From Tetmemena sp. SeJ-2015 (Eukaryota; Ciliophora; Spirotrichea; Sporadotrichida; Oxytrichidae): 64,000 nucleotides of DNA. The DNA is taken from positions 1-64,000 of the forward strand of contig JAJKFJ010020656.1 in NCBI GenBank assembly GCA_027382625.1, in the 5' to 3' direction. This document shows, one piece after another, positions 46,350 to 57,095 of the stretch (positions are counted from its first letter, which is position 1; each line of letters starts with the position of its first letter). A program made the position numbers and the translations under genes. Below the pieces are notes generated by a model, which worked only from the letters and a program-made list of their open reading frames with translations, had not been told where the DNA came from and did not search any database.

Positions 46350-48114
46350 ATGCTTAGTCTCCGATGGCAAAGTAGGAAGCATTAAAGAATAGTGATACGG
46401 CTGAAAACTTTTCAAACTATTATGTGGTAAGAGCCCTCCAATTCAGCTAAGAAAATAAGATATTCAAGAGAAAAGCTCATGTATCAAGGCAATCTAAACT
46501 TAAATAAAATCATCTTTGTTAAGTCAGCACTACATTTTTTATTAATTTTAGCGATAGGTGGAGGCTAATGTTTCAGGCATATATATACATGCCCTCAAAT
46601 AAATAGTAAAACAGTTGAGAATAGTAGCTTACTATCTAAGATAAATATGCAGTGGCTATGAAAAGCTCTCCCTTTGGACAGCTGAGAATAAAAGTAGGTA
46701 GAAAGTCTGAGGCAGTAAGCACACTTATGAAGATATTACTTGCATCTTAATAAATAACTGAGTTGATGCAACTCATGTCCACTTGAATCTTAATAATATC
46801 TTGTTTTTTGAATGAGTGAATCTTAATTATTCTGGCACAAAGTACTCCATACAGTGCTTAACAAGGCGGTCAATCTTAAGAAAATCTGCAGAAATTAAAA
46901 TGGACACCACATTTTTCTAATCGAGCTAAGGGCCTCTGGCATTAAAAACAGATTAGAAAACCCACCCCCGTTATTATTGTTTGCTGGTTACCCATTTTTC
47001 CCATCGTCACATTTCTGTACTCTGAGCTACCAGCCATTTGTTGTGGACTAATTTGCATTTGCATTTGAGGCGTTCGATTGCTTCTCTGCTTCCTCTTAGT
47101 TGAAAATGTAATTGAGTAACCACTCGAAAATCCCTGCATCGCAGTGAATTGATATGTCTATCTCGTCATTCCCCTGATATTTTCTTCAAAAAAATCTTCC
47201 TTTTACATAAAACAATCTGCTGTTATAACTAAGAATAATTTAAATTTAGAGGGAAGAGGACTCAATGGCTGCAATTCCTCTTAATACGACAGGAGAGATA
47301 GGTCCTGAATAGGCTGATTTCTCATTAGCTTATAATTCTTGAGATTCCTCCTTCTAATTAATCATTGTTCTTTAATTGCATTGTTCTCCCATGAAAGCCA
47401 ATTTCTACAAAGTCAGTTTGCAAAGTTCTGAGCCATAAAATCCAGCCACAGTAATCATCAAGCCCTCAAGTTTAAAAGATAGTGATTGAATGACATTATT
47501 ATTTTTCTGAAGCCAATCCTCAGCAGTAACCTCAGCATCTTCATCAAATTCTCTGTTCTATTAATTCTCTTAAGTAGGCTAAGGTTATGACTCAGTTCAA
47601 GATGAAGCAATTTGCGCTTTCTTTTTTATTCCAAAGCATCTTCAATACTATGAATCCATTTTAAATAAACAGCAACTAACCCCAACCTAACTATCAGGTT
47701 ATGACCCAAATCACCTCTATTTGCAATCATTAGTTGTTATGATGATGGAATGCTATAAACTTTTCAAACCAGGTTGATCGTGGTAAGAGCATTCACTCCA
47801 TTTATTCACTCTCATTCATTTAATACTAAGAAAAGGAGAAATAAACAACAACATAAGCAATAACATAGAGCCTCCTAATTTGAACAACCGCAGTCCAAGA
47901 ATGACTAGACTCAAGAACGTCTCTCCTCCTTCAAGAGAAATAAGTAAGTCAAGTTTCTGATTATCAAAGAGGCTAGTTATTGCAGCCATCACAGCAAGAG
48001 GACAAGATAGTGCACAGCCCGACGAAGATCCCCAGCAATATTTATTAAAATGCAGCTAATTCTACATTTTACCAGCACAGGAAGACCAACTCTAGCAAAC
48101 TCCCTCAAATATGA
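46346..48114 (+). CDS. Patchy coding region, unknown
   Basis: Coding-like (+) pieces follow one another in changing frames: MNAQSPMAKQEALKNSDTAE (46346), VEANVSGIYIHALKQIVKQL (about 46560), MAAIPLNTTGEIGPEQADF (about 47260), MKANFYKVSLQSSEP (47392), NLNNRSPRMTRLKNVSPP (about 47880) and IVHSPTKIPSNIYQNAAN (about 48010). It ends at TGA 48112-48114. The region 46942-47139 is instead coding-like on the (-) strand. No family is recognised. It may be a gene with many IESs, possibly scrambled, or the tail of the SANBR-like gene, whose stop overlaps its first ATG. Confidence 0.4.
46942..47139 (-). CDS. Inverted coding-like segment inside a (+) gene
   Basis: Only the (-) strand reads as protein here: STKRKQRSNRTPQMQMQI, SPQQMAGSSEYRNVTMGKM and NQQTIITGVG. 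The flanks code on the (+) strand. The style (Gln/Ser/Asn-rich) matches the neighbours. Confidence 0.4.
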   Translation of the reverse strand: MQGFSSGYSITFSTKRKQRSNRTPQMQMQISPQQMAGSSEYRNVTMGKMGNQQTIITGVGFLICF

Positions 48115-48427
48115 AATTATTCCCACTCTCTCTTTACAATAATTAATTATGATAGTAGCTTATCTAATACTTATTATTCGAAAGATTGATAAAGCAGTAG
48201 TTGTGATCCTTGGAAATCCTTAAAGCTGCAAATATATATTGTTAAATTTATGAATATAATAGTGCAAACATTTCGATGATTAATTTATACTTTCTCTATT
48301 TTACAGCTTCTAAAATGAACTTTATTGTTTACTATATTCGAAATTAGAGACTTTACTATACTCCACGTGTAAGCTGGGATAGCTTAATCATTTGGAAATT
48401 ATCGAATTGTAGTTATTGACTTACTTA

Positions 48428-48938
48428 GTTTTTGCCATACTCTTCGAGCAGTCCTTGCTTCTCAGTTTAAACTTATTCGAGTTGCTCGCTCAGTCTCTTT
48501 GCAAGTGATTCCAGCTCTTTCCTGTCATGGATATGTTACTGCAGTTCATTGCTCAGCTTTTCACAGTCTTTCTCCGCTAGTTCCTTATCTTTGACCAACT
48601 TTCGCTTGAGCTTCCTCAAATTATTGAGCTCTGTTTGCTCCTGCTAATGACGCTAGGACTCCTCCTCATTCATCAACTTAGTGTTATCAATCATTAAGAA
48701 TGGATGGATCAATAGAATATTAATTCAATAAAGTCACTTAATCAGCAATAACGTACTTGTTCTTGAGTTCTTCTTGCATTCTCTCTGCCTGCATCTTTTC
48801 TTGATTAGCTTGGTCTAGTTCTCGCTACAATTTTTAAGCCTCTCCTTTCAAGTTCTCAACCTAATTGGAGACTTCTTGCAGCTGCGTTCTGGACTTATTC
48901 AATCGCACAGCGAATTCGTTAAGGATTTTCTCAGACAT
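48428..48938 (-). CDS. Coiled-coil protein, unknown
   Basis: ATG at 48938 (MSEKILNEFAVRLNKSRTQL) leads into continuous heptad-like sequence (QKLQRELDQANQEKMQAERM). An intron at about 48676-48755 follows, then more coiled coil (ELNNLRKLKRKLVKDKELAE; LSEQLEQVQTEKQGLLEEYG). The stop is not clear. The frame stays open past 48428, where a GTAAGT could begin another intron. It lies 115 bases downstream of RTCA on the same strand. Confidence 0.6.
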
Positions 48939-49053
48939 TGAAATTTGATCTTTAATTATAAATCAAAAAGCTAATTATATTAAATTCACTTAAATTTCAC
49001 TCTCCTCATATTTCATAGCTACTTTCACTTTAGCTCTATCCTAAGTATACTTC

Positions 49054-50391
49054 TCATCTCCTTGCAATTCCTTCAATCTCTATGAGAGTAGCTATCTTTC
49101 CATCTTTAGAGACGTCTTCTACTCTGATTTAAATCTCTGGAATAAACATCCTCAAAAGCTCAAGCACAGTTTAGCCATGGAGTGAGAGCTCATCGCATAC
49201 GATTTGAGATTTGCCATAAGCTAAGCCCATAAATATAAGTAGCTGGTCTGTGTGATACTCATCGCAAGTGGTTAAGGGATTATCAAGCACTCTATTCATA
49301 TTTTAGATTAACTCTTCCAAGTGGTTAGTCTTTCTGAAACTCTGCTTCTCCACCAAAGAATGTGCAGACAAGCAAGTCTCATTTTAAAATTTAAACACTG
49401 TAGTCACCAGCAACACTTAGCCCTTTTTGCCCTTACTCTAATCAGTAACTGGCTCTTTAGCATCTAGGAAGTTTATCTCTACAGCCTCATCCTTAAACCT
49501 TGACTCTAAATATTCTACTAGCTTAGGCTTAAACTCATCTCTGTAGTATGTGAGCAGTAGCCCGAATGTGGAGTCCATGTGAATGTCGACAGACAATAAC
49601 TTCCCTCTCTCTCTCAGATTGATAGGTTTGATAGACTCGCTCTGCCTGCCTATGGTTAATTTGATCTGGCCGATTATGTCAGGGAAAATGCCAGGATAGA
49701 GATGCTCGTATTTTAAGTTGATTCCCATCGACTGGAGAGCAGGAATCAGAACAAGTGCATAGCTGTGGCTTATAAAATATAAAGCAAGGGCATGTTGGAC
49801 TCATACCTACTAAAGTGCCGCCTTGGATTTTAAGTTCCACACTCTCTTTTTCTTAGAATAGAAAGCAAGGAACTATCATCTAGGCTACCAAGTGAGCACT
49901 GCCAGGAGTTCTTTAGTCAATTCATTATTAAGTACAATAAATATAAGCATTTTATTCGAAAAGTTTCCTTAGAGATTATGCCTTCACCTGGGTCAAACTC
50001 TACCTAGGTATTCTTCACAACATTTCCATAAATAGATTATGAAGATTTTTATTTGCTAAATTTCCTGTAACTTTGCTTCCAGGAGCAGTTAAATATGCCA
50101 AAGCATTAAGCTATAACCCTTGTTTATATAGTAATTATTCTTACGCCAGTCAGGTGCTGATTCCCTAAGCCTCCTCCTTTGCCTCTGTTCGCCCTTATCT
50201 TCTATATATGGATAGGCTGTTTCAAGATGTAAGATAACCCTAGAGATACTCTTAAAAGCTACAAACAATTTATCATTTAAATAAGTTAGAACTTAAGATT
50301 TTATCCTTACTTGTCCTCCTCCTTCAAGCATGCTACCATCTATTTCTAGGATTTGTTTGCGATTGCTTTCGTTTGCTGTTGATTCGACCAT
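49054..50391 (-). CDS. RTCA: RNA 3'-terminal phosphate cyclase
   Basis: ATG at 50391 gives MVESTANESNRKQILEIDGS followed by MLEGGGQ. An intron at about 50257-50309 joins this to LLRVSLGLSYILKQPIHIQK and GGGLGNQHLTG, the classical cyclase N-terminus (EGGGQ..R). TPGSAHLVAQMIVPCFLFQE and QSMGINLKYEHLYPGIFPDI follow, then SIKPINLRERGKLLSVDIHM. The C-terminal EYHTDQLLIFMGLAYGKSQI holds the catalytic His position of the family, with TGA at 49054-49056. The enzyme makes 2',3'-cyclic phosphate ends using ATP. Two regions (49740-49800 and about 49930-50150) contain introns/IESs that were not fully placed. Confidence 0.85.
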
Positions 50392-50523
50392 TTATTTAAA
50401 TGAACAGCTGATATATTTTCGACTTAAGACTTTATTCTTTAAGATATCAGAAATTATTTTCATTACATAGTAATTTAAGCCACTCATTGCACTTTGGAGA
50501 GTATATAAAGCAATTGTTCTATA

Positions 50524-52800
50524 TCAGAAATAAGATTTTTACAAAAGCATAAGGTTGCTCTTTCTGGACTTGATCTATATTTTAGCGTTGAGACTAGTCT
50601 TGGAGATCTTAGACAAATCTGACCTCTTTGTATTTGTGGAAGAGCTATATCCAATTTCAAAGCTCTGATTTTCATACTTTCTAGTCCTCTCTAGATTCTT
50701 AATAAGTGGGACTTTCATATCAAGCTGAGACTTTTAGTTCATCATCTTTTGAGAGAGTTCATCTATCATTCTTGCCTCAGACCTAGTATCTCTGAAGTTT
50801 AGTTGGGAGTGGATCCCCTTTACATTCTAACTCTGATTCAGATTAGATGAAGTGACGATTTCTGGAAGCTTGATCGCAGTTTGAGAGAGATCTTGAATAT
50901 CGATGTTGCTATTTTGAAATTCATGGTCGTCTATCCGACTCGACATATCTATGAAGGAATAATCTAAGCCTCCTTGCAAAGAGTCATCTAAGTTTAGGAG
51001 TCTTATTCCTACCTTACCTGTATTCTTCTTCTACTTTTCTTGCAACAAATACTGCAGTTGCTCTTCGTTCCTTGTTATTCGATGAACATCATTCATAATT
51101 GAATCAGCAAAAATTATAGTCAATAAACGTAAGAAAAATTCGTAATATGTATGAATCGAGCTATTTTTATATGATAGATTCTCTTTATTGACGATCTAAC
51201 TTCTATTAAAAGTGCTTTATGAAGACATTCGATTTGAGTAGGGATTGAATTCACTGTAACTCATGTTGTTATCTTCTACTACATTTCTAGATCCTCCTGA
51301 TCTTAGACTTTTGAGTCTTACCACGCTCTAAGCTTACTTTCTTTACAAAGAGCGTCGGGAGTATTCATAGTTTATTGGTTTGGAAGATGGCTAAAGTATT
51401 TTTTTTTCCTCTTTTTCTTATTATGATTTGAGTTCAAGCTCTCTCTATATGTCCACTGTATTAGGCCCAACTAGAACCTTCTTATGCTCTTCGTCTCTCA
51501 AAATTGCTCCCTCGTTCGACCTGATGGTCAGGTAAGGGACACCATACTAATAGCTCGAAGAGTTAGTCATAAAGTCCTTACTCATTCTACAGAGTATATT
51601 GGGGTCGTCTCTCTTCAGTGAATCCTCTCTGTTTGGATTATAGTAGTGGATAAGCTTTCGATTTGAGTCTAGAACTTTATAGTGATAGGAACTGTCGTTC
51701 TACTGTTAAGAACTGGCTCCAAAATTGGATCTGTTTGAAGTGAGTACTCTCGCTTGCTGCTTGATCCATTTATATTGAGTGGACTCCTTATTGATATGGG
51801 CGGTAATAAAATACGAATGACTTAAGTATCTGTGTTTGAAGAAGGTTGTTACAGTAGTTGGCTGAACTTTGTGGGCTTAATAAACATGGGTTTGCCACCA
51901 TAGTCGAATGTTATGCTGTTCTCTCCTCTCATCTTTTATATTTAAATTGTAAGGATAATTTAATGACTATTCATCTTCGTAAGGAACTAGTTTTGAAATT
52001 CCTTGCCTTTGAGTTTGAGCTCTCTCTCGTACTCTTACATGATTTGCTGTGTCCTCTCCTCTGACTGTTTCTGAATGAGTTCATTGATCACGATGTTATC
52101 TCTGAGAGTCTTAATTTTATCATTTAGCTTCCTTTACTCCTCGTCAATCTCTTCAGGTTCAAGATCTTAAAGTGGTTCAGGGTATCTCTTGTAAGTGACC
52201 TGCCTATCCAAGCCAGATTCTATAGTGGAGTCTTAAAACGTATCCATTGACTAAGAAATACTAAAAACTGTAGAGAATAAAGAAATGCTCTGCCTGCTCC
52301 TCTTCTATTGCAGTTTCCTCTTGATATTTAGGTTATTAGCGATGAATTTGCTGACCAGCAACCCACCAAGCAGAGACTTGTTCAACTTGCCTTTCTTCTT
52401 TGCCTTCTTCTTAGAATCTGGAGAGAGAGTAGTCTTATTCTAATCATCTTCTTCTATAATTTTTTGTCTGAGAGTATATGGCTTTGCCTCTTTCATAGAT
52501 GTGTAGATGTCATACTCAGGTTACCTCTAAATGAGCAATAAGCAGGCACAATTAAAGACTTACAGGCTCGAGGGGCTCTTCTTCATCTTCAGCTAAATTT
52601 TTGAGCAGCAAAGACTAGTACCTTAGTTAGTTGAACTACACAAACTCTGCTGTGAATTGGAGCGCTCTTTCTACTTGATAAGCATCCCTCAAGGGATCCA
52701 ATAGTAGGAAATCAATCTGCGAGCCTACCAACTTTTTCAACAAATAGTCCTCAACTAAATCCTTCACTATAAATAAGGAGTCCGCATTCATCAAAGACAT
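50524..52800 (-). CDS. Long unknown protein, basic patch and Trp-rich middle
   Basis: ATG at 52800 (MSLMNADSLFIVKDLVEDYL) starts a folded N-terminus, QFNQLRYQSLLLKNLAEDEE. An intron at about 52525-52562 follows, then MKEAKPYTLRQKIIEED and a Lys run. The middle reads RLWWQTHVYQAHKVQPTTVT, YKWIKQQARVLTSNRS and SYHYKVLDSNRKLIHYYNPN. The C-terminal half carries SKDFMTNSSSYQYGVPYL, LRDEEHKKVLVGPNTVD and a Ser/Arg/Gln tail to TGA 50524-50526. One frame change (about 52010-52040) is unresolved. No family is recognised. The short Tyr/Asn/Pro motifs would suit a ciliary or cytoskeletal protein, but that is only a guess. Confidence 0.55.
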
Positions 52801-52841
52801 TTGTATTTTAGCAGTTATTTTATAATTCACAAAACCGATTA

Positions 52842-52874
52842 TTGTTTACACTTAGTTTAGTTGTGTGTAAACAA
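52842..52874. repeat. 10-bp perfect inverted repeat
   Basis: TTGTTTACAC (52842-52851) and GTGTAAACAA (52865-52874) form a hairpin with a 13-base loop between a (-) gene start and a (+) coding fragment. Confidence 0.7.
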
Positions 52875-53038
52875 TAAACGATCACAACGTTGAGTTGAAG
52901 GGTTTAAAAGAGGAACTTGAAAGCATGAAAAATGTGATTGCACACACCTTTGAAGATGAACTGAAGACTGCTGGGACTATAAACGCCTCAGGTGCTGGAA
53001 GCATAATGGGATCTAGGATGGGAAAGAGATTTAATTGA
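52875..53038 (+). CDS. Orphan 3' coding segment
   Basis: One frame reads HNVELKGLKEELESMKNVIA, HTFEDELKTAGTIN and IMGSRMGKRFN, stopping at TGA 53036-53038. It looks like the last exon or segment of a coiled-coil protein, but no 5' part precedes it: the next sequence upstream is a divergent gene. Part of a scrambled gene, or a remnant. Confidence 0.45.
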
Positions 53039-53210
53039 AGTTTAGGATAATAAATCTCTTTCTAACCTCAAGGAAAAGTTTGATATATGATTATGTTTTT
53101 TGCAGTAGCTAAAAGAAGGATTTAATGTAATACTCTTCTCTTGTGTGAGAACTTTATTTAACAGTTATGTTTAAAAGCAGATATAATTTAATTTTAATTA
53201 AGCATCAAAT

Positions 53211-53973
53211 ATGAATAGAAGCTTCTACAATCACTTGCTCTTGAGAGATGATGTGGGAAGACCCAAACCTACCACTAGAGACTTGCCCAGCCAGACTTTC
53301 ACCTATGGAAAGCCTGAGATAAGAGACCCTGAAAACGCAGGAAGAAGTAAGACTAAAAATTAGAGAGAAATCTTAATTAGCTTATAGTGACATCAAGTTG
53401 GCAATTCCATCAGCAAAGCAGAGTAACTGGAACTGATAAGGACTTTAAGAATCTGAATCGTGAGGCCATCCGAAAAAGAGCCACTACCGCTCATGTAAAT
53501 ACTCCTTCTCAAATAATTAACCTTGATAGAAACAATACCAATTCAGGCAGCAAACCAACCTCCGCTTGAGGGAGCCATCAGGTGCAATTTTAAAAACTGC
53601 AAATCGCTCCATCAGGTTGCCAGATGAGAGTTTTACTTATGGTAAAGCACTGCGACCCTCCACTCCCATCAAGGATGTGGTTTGCAATTTCTACGCTGAT
53701 GTCGCAGAGTAGATGATGCTAACCCGCTATGACTTTATTAGGCAGCAATCACGAAGTGGTCCTCGTCTTAATTGCTTCGAAAAGCATACCAAGGCTTCTC
53801 ATCTCGCTAAGGAAGCGATTTCTCACAAGCAGGAGTTTGAAACTTCCAACATCATCCAAAATAAATCACTCTTCAAGATGAAGAAGTTCCTCAACGTAGC
53901 TCCACGAACTAACACTAATATGGGCAAAAGGCAGAGAAATACCGACTAACTTAATAAGTCTGCATTCAATTGA
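53211..53973 (+). CDS. CFAP77: CFAP77-like axonemal microtubule inner protein
   Basis: ATG at 53211 (MNRSFYNHLLLRDDVGRPKP). Two related modules are seen. The first is LPSQTFTYGKPEIRDPENAG then SSWQFHQQSRVTGTDKDFKN and NREAIRKRATTAH. The second is LPDESFTYGKALRPSTPIKD then VVCNFYADVAEQMML. The repeated FTYGK motif and RLREPSG linker fit CFAP77, a protein of the doublet microtubule seam. Introns lie at 53347-53387 and 53495-53550, and both restore the frame exactly. TGA is at 53971-53973. The length is typical. Confidence 0.75.
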
Positions 53974-54259
53974 AAGAGTGAGAGAAGGGGAGAGATGAGG
54001 AGATAGAGTTTTATCTATGAATGAATTAGATGATTGTTGACGATAAGGAGAAGAAGATGAGATAGGAGAATTTAAGTAACTTCCATCTATGATGAGTTTC
54101 AAAGCTATATGAATTAACAGTCACACTAAACAATCAAACTTTTCTTTTATGTATTATAAGATTTTCCTAAAAAGTTATCATATACTTGCCAGATGAGAAA
54201 GTCATTCCAAAACTTAATCCCTAAAAATATTTTATCTAAGGTTGGTTAAACTTCTCAGC

Positions 54260-54796
54260 TCATACTCTATTTATGATTAAATTTGCAAAGTGGTCGATTC
54301 TAATCTACTTGTTGATGACAAGGTCGGAGTCATTAATTATCTCATCTATTTCATGTTCTTGCATCTTCTCCCCCATAGTCATCATGGCTTGCTTGAACTC
54401 TTCTACACTTAAAATGCCATCATGGTCGCTATCGAACACCATAAGAGCCTCTGTTAAGTCCTTTAACAAAAATATACGAGAGAATATAACTATCTCTTTA
54501 GTGCATCCACATCTTTGTTCTTTTCGCACTCTCTGATGAGATCTTCAAGTTGAGGGAGCTGGAAAGATCCAGAGCCTTGTGGGTCAATCCTCTTAATCAT
54601 GTCCAAAATTTCAGTTTCTGTCGGATTCAAATTTAGGGCTCTCACTATAGTGCCTAATTCTCCAACATGCACTCTCCCGCTCTGATTCTTATCAAACAAG
54701 TCGAAGATTTCTTTAATTTCTGTCCTTCTCAAATCTACTATGCCATGTATGTTAAGTTATGAATGTAATTCTAAGTTGAAATATCTTACCTGCCAT
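54260..54796 (-). CDS. EF-hand protein, DRC8/EFCAB2-like
   Basis: ATG at 54796 is followed by an intron after MA (about 54740-54789). EF-hand 1 is FDLFDKNQSGRVHVGELGTI and EF-hand 2 is degenerate (IDPQGSGSFQL). EF-hand 3 is canonical (FDSDHDGILSVEEFKQAMM) and EF-hand 4 is weak (INDSDLVINKQIRIDHF). TGA is at 54260-54262. The size (about 150 residues) and GELGTIVRALNLNPTE fit calmodulin/centrin-type proteins, particularly DRC8 of the dynein regulatory complex. Centrin is an alternative. One IES of 35 bases (54461-54495) uses pointer CTTTA. Confidence 0.8.
54461..54495. other. IES, 35 bp, pointer CTTTA
   Basis: CTTTA is at 54461-54465 and 54496-54500. On the coding strand, excision joins NKDVDALK to DLTEALMVFDSDHDG between EF-hands 2 and 3. 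Confidence 0.85.
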
Positions 54797-54903
54797 TGTG
54801 AATTCTTAATTTAAATTTTAATTTCTTAAAATACTTTTGTAAATGGTGCTTGTCCTCTTGATGAAAATTTGACTTACATTTTACAGTGAATTTTAATTTC
54901 AAA

Positions 54904-56926
54904 ATGTCTTAAACTAGACTAAGCCATAAACATTAACAACTCTCCAAGCATCATGATGATACTTCCCATTAAGCTCTGTCGAAATAGCATACTCTGTCTT
55001 TTGAGGACTCAGCAGAGCGTATTCTAGACTATCTTGCTTTTGAGAGACTCAAACTGCTGAGCTAATTTAGAGAGCGTTTTAATAACGAATTCCGTATCCT
55101 ACATGGCAATAAACTGGTCGAGATTATTGATGATAATTCAGTTAAGTAGGCACTGCTCAAGGACAGTTTGAATGCACATACATTGGTGAACATCACCAAC
55201 TTTGAAGAGGAGCCCAGGATAAACTACGAAACTTTCATAGAAGACAGAGTGAAGATTCTCTATTCTGATTCTGAGCATCAGAGCTCCATAGTAACAGAGC
55301 CGGCTAAAAAGAATGATAAGGGCTAGCATAGATACAAGGAGTCCTTAGCTTCGACACTTACACACAACGAACTTGATGTCGTTAGCTAGAAATCTTAGAT
55401 TAAGGCCCAAGAGGTTGAAGTATCTAAAACGCTCTCTACTCATGAGAACCAGTAGACAACCTAGAATTAATAACAGCTCAAAACCATCTTACTACTATTA
55501 AACTATGTCTCTTATTTCATCAAAATGAGTGACCACATAATCGCACAAAGCTAAGCTGTAGTTTAAAGGATTCAGAGTCCCAAAGTAAATCCACACATAG
55601 AAAAGCAGATACAAGATAATCCTTATGAAGATGATAAACTCAAGTTTACTAAGAAACTTAGATCCAACATCAAGGAAATAAAGATGGCTGATTATTTCTC
55701 AAGTGACAACCATTCTATACTCCCACAAACTAATTTTACTCTATCTCCCAAGTCTCAGACTCTATAAGATTCTAGGAATAACAAAAACGAGTTGAAAGAA
55801 AAATCGGTGGAGGAAGAGAATACAGAACTCTTGAATAAGTTTGTAAAGCAAGTAGTTGGCTAGGCCAAAGTATCACAAGATGAAATTTACAAACCAGATC
55901 CTGCTCTTCATAATGATTTGATCGATAAAGTTGCAAAGGGGATAAAACATTCAGTAATTTCAAAACTATCCAATCACAATAACAGTAGCTAAAATGAGCT
56001 GTCTCAATTAATACAGCTCTCCTAATAAGAAAAGTAGAATTTAAGTCACTTAGAACAAATGAACAAGGATCCGATCGACTATGAGGCAGAGCTCATAAAA
56101 ATCTAAAGGCTAAGAGAAGAAGTAGAAATTGATGAGACACTGTCGGAATAAAAGGAGGAAGTACAAATAGATTGGGCAACTAAACCCATATTCAAATTAG
56201 TGCTTGAAAACTAATCAGAGTTCAACATGGAAAACTCTGAGCTGATTCTAAGTCAACTTGAGATAGGTAAACTTATTGAAGATCTCTAGGAGAGAGAAAG
56301 TGATTACAAGCAGTAGGAGATATTACTTCCAGTGTACGTGAAATCTGCTTACACTCTTCAGATGCTTTTGGAAGAATTGGGATTCTATCACATGATTTAA
56401 AGATACTTTCAGAGATACTCTGGACTTACTGTATCTAATACAACAAAGTTGCTCCTATTTAATTAAATTTTACAATATTTGCTAAATGACTAAATCAGTG
56501 TAAATTGTGCTAGGTCCATTTCTAAATTTCTATAAATCTGTTTTAAAACATATATTTAAAGATCAAATTTACTTGAGGAGAAATTTGATAAATGTTCTTG
56601 AAGTCTTGATTGAAAGAGAAAATGCTGCGAATGATCTGAAAATTCGTTTAGATGAGATAGAAGAGGAGTTTAATGATACCAAAGAGGAGATCGTAATGAA
56701 TTAGATGTTTACAAGAATAGTAACGCTGAGTAATTAAGTATTTAAAGCCATTAAAAATTTCAGACAGAGTAACAAAAACTTCGACACTACCTTCATTTTC
56801 AAAGGCAGAGATGTCATAAATTATTTTTAAGATGTGGAGAGTTTTATAAAGAGAGAAAACAACTCAATTAAGAGACTTATGTTCACGTTTGATATTACCT
56901 CAGATGAAGATGTTGTATATAATTGA
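54904..56926 (+). CDS. Long unknown hydrophilic protein
   Basis: ATG at 54904 (MSQTRLSHKHQQLSKHHDDT) opens a single frame of more than 520 codons using many TAA/TAG: FRERFNNEFRILHGNKLVEI, YETFIEDRVKILYSD, LLQMLLEELGFYH-type helical end. Near 56500 the frame shifts. A 16-base GTGTAA...GCTAG stretch, if removed, joins NDQIS to PFLNFYKSVLKHIF and carries on with YLRRNLINVLEVLIERENAA to TGA 56924-56926. There are almost no IESs. No family is recognised. Confidence 0.6.
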
Positions 56927-57095
56927 TAATTCATTAATTAACAGACAATTCCATCTCTAATTTATAATCACCATTCATTTATCATAACCTTTGTGACTTT
57001 TCTCTCAACGAATCCTTCTATTATACAAAGTTCACACTTAGTTCACTCATTTACTTGTCGTTGTAAATTATCAAGCTATTGTCCATTTAGTTAAA

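Noticed and set aside
47752..47790. Partial similarity of AAACTTTTCAAAC and GTGGTAAGAGC to 46405-46436
   Set aside because: The shared pieces are short and partly splice-donor consensus. The flanks do not match, so duplication is not supported.
49438..49728. Initial idea that this (-) frame was an intraflagellar transport protein
   Set aside because: The full gene begins with the EGGGQ motif and reads as RNA 3'-phosphate cyclase. The PINLRERG segment fits that family.
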